The translations under genes and the position numbers were made by a program. From positions 14,043,499-14,107,498 of the forward strand of contig NC_092565.1 in the NCBI RefSeq assembly GCF_037975245.1: 64,000 nucleotides of DNA. Reading direction: 5' to 3'. Of the stretch, positions 62,001 through 64,000 are shown piece by piece; the stretch's first letter is position 1, and each line of letters opens with the position of its first letter. Source of the DNA: Apostichopus japonicus. Its lineage: Eukaryota > Echinodermata > Holothuroidea > Aspidochirotida > Stichopodidae. The notes below the pieces were generated by a model, which did no database searches, was not told where the DNA came from, and was given only the letters and a program-made list of their open reading frames with translations.

Positions 62001-62978
62001 GTCATGTTGGAACTGGTAAAGGTTAACTGAGGTCAACAGGTGTCTAAGTCTGAACACCTTTTAAACATGATAACTCCAAAATTAAAGCTACAATTAATCT
62101 GTAAATTCTCCAATGCTATGATTTTCTTTTGGTGAACGTACTTTGGTCAAGTTCAGTTTAGTTTTGTGAAGGGGCTCTATACTGTAGGTCTTCAAGTCAT
62201 CCAGGAAATGAAATCTGCTTCAAAGAGTTGATAGTCTTGCTGAAACACACTCAAGCAGGCCCTTATTAGTCTCCACCTTCTGAGCTTCAAGGGATCAACA
62301 GGTTAACTCTAATGGTGGGAACAAATATGCTCAAGGGCTCTACAGGTTATCTCAAATGGTCTCAAAAATTGGCCATTTTCTCTATGATATATACTAGATG
62401 ACTTTTGCTTTAGCAGTAACTTGTGAAATATTTCACAGTGTATAAACAATACCATAAAGAGCTCTCATTCATTAATAACACGTATTAAAGGGATGATTGC
62501 AATGTGGCAGAGCTGATGTGCTAGCTCAAAATTGGGAAAATACAAGGATATTGAAACACTTGGAATATAAATTCTATACTATAAAAGCATTACCAGTGGA
62601 TTAAATGGTTGATGCCCACAGGGGAATGCTAAAAATAAGAGCTGAAAATCTCTGATCTTTTCTTGCTCTCACTGGAAAAGTCTTAACTCACTCGCACTAC
62701 ATTACTCCGATAGTTATTTGGAATTTTGAGCAAATTGTATTTCAAGGAATCACAAAGCCAACTGGCTTTCTGTTTTTTTATTTGTTTTTTTTTTTTTGCG
62801 GTAGCATGATCCCCCTCACCTTGTCGCCATGGATACTTGCATGTCTTTTTTTGTTTTCCAACCATCAGTGTCGGGAGTGTCCTTAGTCCGACTTCACCAC
62901 GATGCCATTCTGGGAGAGACATCCACCAAACCAAGAGCTGGCAGCATGACTGAGTTTGATCAACCCCACAAACACTAG
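7948..62978 (+). CDS. NDRG-family gene, spliced, 5' end missing, two alternative 3' ends
   Basis: Gene-level entry; the exons follow separately. Joined exons give 299 codons plus stop with the proximal last exon, or 300 plus stop with the distal one. Residue numbers in this and later entries count from the first base of the 7948 exon. NDRG hallmarks seen in order are TYHDIGLN (12-19), HINAPGQQD (43-51), YPTMQQLADVVPYIL (61-75), a G-rich elbow GIGEGAGANILLRFA (89-103), LLWHHLG (150-156) and the helix PSKLAESIILFLQG (248-261). Family members are about 340-395 residues, so some 40-60 N-terminal residues are not accounted for. NDRG proteins keep the alpha/beta-hydrolase fold but are generally regarded as non-enzymatic cytoplasmic stress and differentiation factors. 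The WHH segment resembles the insect MESK2 branch more than vertebrate NDRG1-4, as far as I recall those sequences. Family assignment is confident; the orthology group is not. Confidence 0.93.
8006..8820. other. Intron start, non-coding
   Basis: First part of the 23.9 kb intron after exon A. AT-rich; no gene or clear repeat seen. Confidence 0.4.
8821..9129 (-). CDS. Coding-like minus-strand ORF, unidentified
   Basis: A 102-codon open frame. The first 65 residues read like normal protein (LVSGFGFCDKDLFSAFEDL, then GDFVMTSCEEYLSRHIKTL) with moderate CpG. A possible acceptor (cttccaaaaag) lies at about 9116. The last 35 residues fall in 8850-8957, which has a diverged copy at 38975-39070, so that end is probably repeat-derived. 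No domain is recognised. It could be an exon of an antisense gene or a transposon fragment. Confidence 0.3.
   Translation of the reverse strand: MFTSKKLVSGFGFCDKDLFSAFEDLNVVINGDFVMTSCEEYLSRHIKTLKETHVQTCMTELQNGIFPDITFKLQYLEYPGNRAKVVFLSCLGKLFFTKISVT
8850..8957. repeat. Dispersed repeat copy (partner at 38975)
   Basis: Shares caaac(a)..ctaagaaaa, tagtttaaaa(g/a)ttatgtctg and attttgtaa(c/a)tctgt in order with 38975-39070, same orientation. An old dispersed element. Confidence 0.55.
9523..9554. repeat. 32-bp perfect palindrome
   Basis: ctattctagatagata followed immediately by its exact reverse complement, with no spacer. It could extrude as a cruciform. Flanks do not extend the symmetry. Confidence 0.95.
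9555..11054. other. Intron, non-coding
   Basis: AT-rich, with scattered short tandem motifs (tatatata, acacac). No gene or named element recognised. Confidence 0.4.
11055..11340 (-). mobile_element. MITE-like element, tandem copy 1
   Basis: First of two adjacent 286-bp copies that appear identical apart from a t/c difference in catttaa(t/c)gctgc. The minus-strand core (ggtaga..agaagg, ttgaca, ggcgtgcagc) belongs to a family with members at 12860, 28217 and 31560. Ends carry inverted gacaggtaag-type sequences. Confidence 0.8.
11341..11626 (-). mobile_element. MITE-like element, tandem copy 2
   Basis: Second 286-bp copy, directly abutting the first at ggaattcc|attgtttcag. Near-identity implies a recent duplication compared with the other family members. 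Confidence 0.8.
11627..12859. other. Intron, non-coding
   Basis: Contains a G/A-rich tract at 11890-11930. No gene supportable. Confidence 0.4.
12860..13022 (+). mobile_element. MITE-like family member
   Basis: Shares ggtaaatgcggaagga, tgttgacc, ggcgcagtgc, taggaaagtg and gagacaggtaag with the 28217 and 31560 copies. Its right flank, atatccaaaccagtaagttt, is also at the right end of both 286-bp copies. Confidence 0.7.
13023..15499. other. Intron, non-coding
   Basis: AT-rich, with short ORFs on both strands but no domain. A C-rich tract lies at 15217-15231. Nothing further recognised. Confidence 0.4.
16375..16462 (+). pseudogene. Degenerate inverted partner of the THAP fragment
   Basis: The + strand here aligns with the minus strand of 16630-16705. 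A shared core (ccaattgaaatttgc) and a preceding tctgccca block correspond to the Cys-x-x-His region. Stops (tga, taa) interrupt every plausible frame. Confidence 0.55.
16601..16860 (-). pseudogene. THAP zinc-finger domain, frameshifted
   Basis: On the minus strand the C2CH THAP pattern is readable. C-V-V-G-G-C (codons 16851-16853 and 16836-16838) is followed by SFF.FP, then LWIRFVRTRKDF, then VCSAHFTEDDS with Cys at 16682-16684 and His at 16673-16675, and a TGA at 16601-16603. One extra T in a run of seven (16800-16806) breaks the frame between FF and FP. THAP domains bind DNA and occur in P-element-type and related transposases and in host factors. Given the break and the inverted partner, a dead transposase fragment is likeliest. 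Confidence 0.75.
17231..17787. other. Intron, non-coding
   Basis: AT-rich, with a C11 run near 17266-17276. No gene. Confidence 0.4.
17788..17980 (+). repeat. 65-bp tandem repeat, three copies
   Basis: Units start at atgcagaa (17788, 17853, 17918) and share tttggctgcag and tatggttt. About 85-90% similar. Since 65 is not a multiple of 3, the same peptide-like string appears in shifting frames; it is not coding. Confidence 0.9.
17981..19705. other. Intron, non-coding
   Basis: AT-rich sequence without recognisable genes or elements. Confidence 0.4.
19706..19835. mobile_element. Fragment of a ggtgaccagacgtccc-type DNA transposon
   Basis: ggtgaccagacgtcccc followed by repeated ggacarycc/ggatttc blocks. 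I recall this kind of terminus from widespread animal DNA transposons. Only one end is evident. Confidence 0.4.
19836..23387. other. Intron, non-coding
   Basis: Holds short ORFs (for example 20240-20629, Cys-rich start, no domain), C-rich tracts at 20810-20870 and 22740-22763, and a G-rich tract at 21329-21346. No supportable gene. Confidence 0.4.
23388..23775. repeat. Dispersed repeat, copy 2 (partner at 1198)
   Basis: Same orientation as the copy at 1198-1598, with scattered substitutions. The ankyrin ORF beside copy 1 has no counterpart here. Confidence 0.75.
23937..24085 (+). repeat. 73-bp direct duplication
   Basis: Two units beginning taccaactttt at 23937 and 24010, both containing ctaggtataacattc and acattgcagatgtaca. 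Confidence 0.85.
24086..28216. other. Intron, non-coding
   Basis: AT-rich. A minus-strand ORF at 25448-25636 (starts MELLRSACGIDKP) looks mildly coding but lacks a domain and splice support. Otherwise nothing recognised. Confidence 0.35.
28217..28400 (+). mobile_element. MITE-like family member
   Basis: Contains ggtagatttggaagga, gtgttgaccc, gggggcgcagtgc and, at the right end, ccagtaagttttgtggaat, in the order seen in the other copies. Confidence 0.65.
28401..31559. other. Intron, non-coding, with a CpG-rich patch
   Basis: 29090-29420 is CpG-richer than its surroundings and holds a small inverted pair (ggtcgtcggtcg.../...cgatctccgacc). It may be a fragment of a mobile element. A poly-G run lies at 30457-30466. 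No gene. Confidence 0.35.
31560..31705 (-). mobile_element. MITE-like family member
   Basis: Its reverse complement carries ggtagatacggaaggagga, gggcgcagtgc, taggaaagtg and gaagacaggtaag, colinear with the 12860 copy. It ends about 210 bases before NDRG exon B. Confidence 0.7.
31917..32034 (+). CDS. NDRG exon B: HxxAPGQQ signature
   Basis: A 118-nt exon with acceptor ctacag and donor gtgagt. The first two bases complete a His codon with exon A, giving GLN-H-SSF as in GLNHK of the family. It encodes residues 20-58 including HINAPGQQD, the NDRG counterpart of HVDAPGQQ. The middle of the exon (residues 21-40) is poorly conserved. It ends with two bases of a split Asn codon. Confidence 0.94.
32035..36605. 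other. Intron B-C
   Basis: Non-coding. Begins with a 62-bp direct duplication (ggtgggcacag at 32068 and 32130). C-rich stretch at 32618-32632. No gene seen. Confidence 0.5.
36606..36668 (+). CDS. NDRG exon C: YPTMxQLAD helix
   Basis: A 63-nt exon with acceptor ttcttcag and donor gtaaga. It encodes residues 59-79, Y-H-Y-P-T-M-Q-Q-L-A-D-V-V-P-Y-I-L, matching YPSMDQLAEMLPGVL of vertebrate NDRG. It joins both neighbours in frame with phase 2 at each end. Confidence 0.95.
37535..37612 (-). mobile_element. Pogo/Tigger-like terminal relic
   Basis: The reverse complement reads cagcagtaccctggttatcc and then ggataatcgaat, the look of pogo-type termini (CAGTA..CTCG..TATCC). Similar ggattat(c)ca(g) termini occur at 49130-49200 and 59208-59275. 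No transposase remains. Confidence 0.35.
38975..39070. repeat. Dispersed repeat copy (partner at 8850)
   Basis: Diverged copy of the 8850-8957 segment, same orientation. Confidence 0.55.
39242..39596. mobile_element. Two tandem inverted-terminus elements, 198-bp period
   Basis: Two units, 39242-39399 and 39440-39596, each begin ttctgaccgaggac and end gtcctcggtctgaa, which are 14-bp inverted repeats with one mismatch. Each also has an imperfect internal inverted pair (caaggtccttgg / ccaagtccttg). The shared linker tttgttttgta lies before both. MITE-like; no coding capacity. Confidence 0.85.
39605..39632. repeat. (TG)n-rich microsatellite
   Basis: An impure tg/gt run directly after the inverted-terminus pair. 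Confidence 0.7.
40148..40217 (+). CDS. NDRG exon D: nucleophile-elbow region
   Basis: A 70-nt exon with acceptor ctttctttcag and donor gtaagt. It encodes residues 80-103. The hydrolase nucleophile elbow reads G-I-G-E-G-A-G with no serine, as expected for the catalytically dead NDRG family. Glu92 occupies a spot where vertebrate members have Thr or Val. It ends in phase 0. Confidence 0.96.
40218..41989. other. Intron D-E
   Basis: Non-coding except for the tRNA-like SINE head at 41018-41094. A G-rich tract lies at 41896-41908. Confidence 0.5.
41018..41094 (-). mobile_element. tRNA-derived SINE head or tRNA pseudogene
   Basis: The minus strand holds an A-box-like tagctcagtgg and a B-box-like gagttcgagtcac at tRNA-like spacing (about 40 bases), with a D-arm-like gttaacgcc between. 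Stems are too degenerate for a working tRNA. Confidence 0.6.
41990..42073 (+). CDS. NDRG exon E: post-elbow strand
   Basis: An 84-nt exon (28 whole codons) with acceptor ttcacaacag and donor gtaagt. It encodes residues 104-131: FSNPRVLGLILLE then a GFKEWGQEK segment. These match NNPEMVEGLVLIN and GWMDWAASK of human NDRG1. Confidence 0.95.
42074..42843. other. Intron E-F, first part
   Basis: Non-coding; no element recognised. Confidence 0.4.
42844..43004 (+). repeat. 23-bp minisatellite, seven copies
   Basis: Unit gggtgcaataacaagattaatat starts at 42844, 42867, 42890, 42913, 42936, 42959 and 42982. Copies are identical apart from the final base of the last one. Such homogeneity implies recent expansion and likely length variation. 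Confidence 0.98.
43144..43221 (+). CDS. NDRG exon F: cap-helix region with LLWHHLG
   Basis: A 78-nt exon (26 codons) with acceptor ctttcaaag and donor gtgagt. It encodes residues 132-157, including GMNPTAEKYLLWHHLG, close to the GMTxxxxDYLMWHHFG form of insect MESK2 and unlike the SHLFG form of vertebrate NDRG1. A perfect 23-bp minisatellite ends 140 bases upstream. Confidence 0.94.
43302..43690 (-). mobile_element. L2-type LINE 3' end
   Basis: The minus strand encodes decayed pol C-terminus: TRTLRSSNKLYLTVPKP, KTYGYRSFEYYGSYLWNKLP, then after a stop STFKSLLKTHLFTCS. It is followed by the typical tail tatatagcgcc / ctcaaggcgc (read on +, 43325-43370). 5'-truncated with stops and frameshifts. 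It starts 80 bases after exon F. Confidence 0.85.
43691..44477. other. Intron F-G, remainder
   Basis: Non-coding. A 66-bp direct duplication (units at 44247 and 44313, sharing gtga(t/a)aggtca and cagctgtctgtgc) with a partial third unit lies just before exon G. Confidence 0.6.
44478..44578 (+). CDS. NDRG exon G: TYRxxxxxxMNxxNLALFID helix
   Basis: A 101-nt exon with acceptor ctattcgcag and donor gtaagt. Residues 158-190 contain DYVKTYRTNLYERMNAHNLA, matching the VHTYRQHIxxxMNPGNLHLFINAY helices of the family. It ends in phase 2, splitting an Asn codon. Confidence 0.95.
44579..46463. other. Intron G-H, first part, with diverged direct repeats
   Basis: ctcaacaaccacaag occurs at 45311 and 45607, within about 200-bp diverged units 296 bases apart (each followed by gg-tag-tagatgc and a catga-a-taat motif). 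A weaker third unit lies near 45940. These are probably decayed mobile-element copies. Confidence 0.55.
46472..46853. mobile_element. hAT MITE, 382 bp, with target-site duplication
   Basis: Termini CAGTGGCGGAG and CTCCGCCACTG are 11-bp perfect inverted repeats except for the usual end-point fit. The 8-bp flanks gtaacact (46464-46471) and gtaactct (46854-46861) differ at one position, as expected for a hAT insertion of modest age. No coding capacity; a non-autonomous element. Confidence 0.88.
46862..51008. other. Intron G-H, remainder
   Basis: Non-coding. 47110-47700 holds three degenerate units (aaacag(c/t)ca(c/t)tg(a/t)tgcc near 47356 and 47519) and a 29-base duplication of gtgctttagagatggt..tcattccca at 47633-47690. 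A pogo-like terminus relic lies at 49130-49200. Confidence 0.5.
49883..50242 (+). CDS. Uncharacterised 119-codon ORF in intron
   Basis: The longest plausible ORF of this intron, Lys/Gln/Asn-rich (MKSHFLEILTLEMIRRYRCE at the start). No domain, no splice-site support, and base use like the AT-rich intron. It could be a transposon remnant or chance. I would not call it a gene without expression evidence. Confidence 0.15.
   Translation: MKSHFLEILTLEMIRRYRCEVQLLHNLNNVSQRQNDSRKPVKCLWEFWASVTIKQYNKSSKFEASTDEYEVSDIIKKQPKQPAITKLHNYKFLSSPRKFNNFQTFTQTTAEKKPDFQNL
51009..51096 (+). CDS. NDRG exon H: KCPVLLATG strand
   Basis: An 88-nt exon with acceptor ctcttgacag and donor gtaagt. Residues 191-220 run from NRNNITVNL to KKSPHFKDV. 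IKCPVLLATG matches LQCPALLVVG. The Asp that follows in the family (VGD) is replaced by Lys-Lys here, so the acid-loop Asp of ordinary hydrolases is absent. Confidence 0.95.
51097..52635. other. Intron H-I, with a three-unit repeat
   Basis: 51985-52300 holds three diverged units around ctgtagtatgt(t/c)catcatatt (at about 52008, 52115 and 52233; periods about 107 and 118), each followed by a ctgctgtt..gaactctt-like block. Non-coding. Confidence 0.6.
52636..52716 (+). CDS. NDRG exon I: variable loop
   Basis: An 81-nt exon (27 codons) with acceptor ggttttacag and donor gtgaga. Residues 221-247 replace the VECNSKLDPTKTTLLKMADCGG stretch of vertebrate NDRGs and are divergent. His240 in D-G-V-H-G-D falls near the classical catalytic-His position. 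This may be coincidence, since no nucleophile is present. Confidence 0.9.
52717..53574. other. Intron I-J, with duplicated acceptor-like tracts
   Basis: A roughly 58-bp direct duplication near 53390-53500 repeats tttcttc(g/a)attcacctct and, in each copy, a strong pyrimidine tract plus cttttcacag. Both resemble 3' splice sites and lie 70-140 bases upstream of the true acceptor of exon J. Confidence 0.65.
53575..53626 (+). CDS. NDRG exon J: last constitutive exon
   Basis: A 52-nt exon with acceptor cgatttacag and donor gtaagt. Residues 248-264 are PSKLAESIILFLQGIHL, the conserved terminal helix (QPAKLAEAFKYFVQGMG). It ends with a single C of a split codon. That C fits both downstream terminal exons, giving Leu at residue 265 in each case. 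Confidence 0.95.
53627..59806. other. Intron J to proximal terminal exon
   Basis: Non-coding; no further exon recognised. Contains G/C homopolymer tracts (54272-54284, 54599-54608, 59421-59431), a C/T-rich stretch at 54940-55080, a pogo-like terminus relic at 59208-59275, and a possible hAT-like relic at about 56958-57249. ORFs at 55638-55898 and 58561-58911 lack domains. Confidence 0.5.
59807..59913 (+). CDS. NDRG terminal exon, proximal version
   Basis: A 107-nt coding exon ending in TAA. The chosen acceptor is the first of three spaced 3 bases apart (atgtag, tag, cag), because it gives L-A-G-V-P-L-S-R-L, which aligns with L-S-G-V-S-L-V-R-L of the distal version. Residues 265-299. It has two basophilic RxxS motifs, R-A-P-S (275-278) and R-T-S-S (286-289), reminiscent of the kinase-site-rich NDRG tails. 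AATAAA lies about 150 bases past the stop, so it can serve as a complete last exon. Confidence 0.9.
60064..60069 (+). promoter_or_regulatory. Candidate poly(A) signal for the proximal terminal exon
   Basis: AATAAA about 150 bases downstream of the TAA at 59911-59913. It would give a short 3' UTR. No cleavage-site evidence can be read from sequence alone. Confidence 0.5.
61635..62010 (+). repeat. Tandem array, about 120-148-bp units
   Basis: Three units aligned on (c/t)tcaaaaagt(t/a)cat at 61640 and 61760 and aagtacatctttgttgaact at 61765 and 61913. Units share ggtatgcagatcca, gtacaagaaccc and ggtcaaaggtcatg. The second and third are about 90% alike. Confidence 0.85.
62869..62978 (+). CDS. 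NDRG terminal exon, distal version
   Basis: A 110-nt coding exon ending in TAG, with acceptor ttccaaccatcag. Residues 265-300. It shares LxGVxLxRL, LGETS, SMxExD and a final P-x-x-H with the proximal exon but not its R-A-P-S motif; one RxxS remains (R-A-G-S, 287-290). It starts in the same phase as the proximal exon, so it replaces rather than extends it. It appears intact, with no internal stop. Confidence 0.88.
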
Positions 62979-64000
62979 TAAGACAGCTCTCTGTCTGAGA
63001 ACCAGGTGGACACTCTACCAGAAGACATATATGTCTCTTTCATTGATAAACAAGTAAAAAAAAAACGTTTTTTATGCAAAATTATTATTGTTTTTTTCTT
63101 TTTCTTCATACGGTATTTTAGGTGAAAAAGGGTGGATTTCTTATACCATTGGTTTTGAGACTAAAAAGAGGTCAGAAAGTGTGTGCACTGCCTTCAGCTC
63201 AATTTTCTTTGAAAAATCACAAAAAACGTATTATGCATACAGTAAAAACGGATTTGACTTTTTAGCCAGAGTAGCTCTCATTTAGTTCAGTCTAAGACTT
63301 TCAGGTTCAGGTTTTATCACTTAAAAATCATCGTAAGATGTTCAGGGAAACATCACAAAATGTAAATACAAAGCACTCTTCAGCCTGTCTTATTGTGTCC
63401 TGTTTTTTCTTCTTTTTTTCCCATGTGTTTTGTTTTTCTCCATTTTTTGGATGGAGGGATTAAAACAATTGAAAGAAATGAGAATAAGCACTGCTATGAG
63501 TGGTTGGCTTTTTTGAAGGCTGGATTCTGTACCCCTTTTAAGCCTGTTTCACCTTGGGGGGGGGGGAGGAGGGGAGAGATGCTTTAAGATGATAGTGGCA
63601 TTAAAAAAAAGTCTGTGATATTCAACTAAAAGACACACAATCTCTTGTATTGAATGGTTGTCAATGTTTTGAAAATCAAACAGAGATCATACTGTTTGAA
63701 ACAAGAAAAATGCTCTGCAAAGTTCATCTGCCAGAGCACCTTCCCTGTGAAGTCTTTCTTTGTAGAATGGGATGAGTGACAATTTGATAGTCAAGCTGCT
63801 CAGGGAAACCACATCGTTCTTTAGTAAAACACAACCAAATATTCCAAACCTTGCTGTTAGTTTATGATTAAATAAAGTATTCAGATGCAATGAATCTTAG
63901 CTTTGCTTTAATAGCATCCACCCCCTCCTCCACCCCATCTATCCTAATGCTATCTCTCTCTCTGTCTCCCTGGTATTCCTTAGTAACTTTCTAAATATTA
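62979..64000 (+). other. Distal 3' UTR or downstream sequence
   Basis: Follows the TAG of the distal terminal exon. T-rich with poly-A and poly-G runs (63557-63567). A candidate AATAAA lies at 63871. No further gene. Confidence 0.45.
63871..63876 (+). promoter_or_regulatory. Candidate poly(A) signal for the distal terminal exon
   Basis: AATAAA about 890 bases past the TAG at 62976-62978. It is the clearest hexamer before the window ends; later signals beyond the window cannot be excluded. Confidence 0.35.

Larger units (their letters stand above)
59914..62868. other. Intron between the two terminal exons (includes proximal 3' UTR)
   Basis: The first ~170 bases would be 3' UTR of the proximal isoform. 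60460-61300 shows a loose recurring motif (gctgraaga..gaatgctttg, and aat..gatgctggtag), possibly a decayed tandem array. 61635-62010 is a clearer array. No exon seen. Confidence 0.5.

Overview
The window is animal genomic DNA. It is AT-rich and intron-dominated, with GT-AG spliced exons and many decayed transposable elements. One gene is clear: an NDRG-family gene (N-myc downstream-regulated, MESK2-like) on the + strand. I assembled twelve coding exons by matching splice sites, intron phase and the conserved NDRG alpha/beta-hydrolase fold. They run from 7948 to 62978, and every exon joins in frame. The divergent NDRG sequence and the repeat content (CR1/L2-type LINE tails, hAT-like elements, THAP fragments) suggest a marine invertebrate, possibly an echinoderm or other invertebrate deuterostome. 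That is a guess; no sequence here fixes the species.

Layout: 1-7947 is upstream or 5' intron sequence. The NDRG N-terminal exons are missing or unrecognised here. This stretch holds two coding-looking stretches on the minus strand (an ankyrin-repeat ORF at 812-1186 and a 73-codon candidate exon at 5697-5915), a hAT-like relic and a CR1-like LINE 3' end. Exon A is at 7948-8005. A 23.9 kb intron follows, with another minus-strand ORF (8821-9129), a tandem 286-bp MITE-like duplication, and an inverted pair of THAP zinc-finger fragments between CpG-richer flanks (about 15.5-17.2 kb). Nine further exons (31917-53626) encode the rest of the fold, and their introns carry small tandem arrays, a tRNA-like SINE head, an L2-type LINE tail and an intact-looking hAT MITE with its target-site duplication.

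The most interesting part is the 3' end. Exon 10 ends in phase 1 and can join either of two separate terminal exons, 59807-59913 or 62869-62978. Both start in the matching phase, both end in a stop codon, and they encode clearly related C-terminal tails (LxGVxLxRL...LGETS...SMxExDxP). This looks like a tandemly duplicated, mutually exclusive last exon. The proximal copy has an AATAAA within about 150 bases of its stop and a triple tag/tag/cag acceptor. The distal copy lacks one of the two RxxS motifs of the proximal tail. The NDRG protein would therefore come in two C-terminal forms of almost equal length.

No rRNA gene, CRISPR array or bacterial-type operon was seen. Most short ORFs in the window are chance ORFs in introns.
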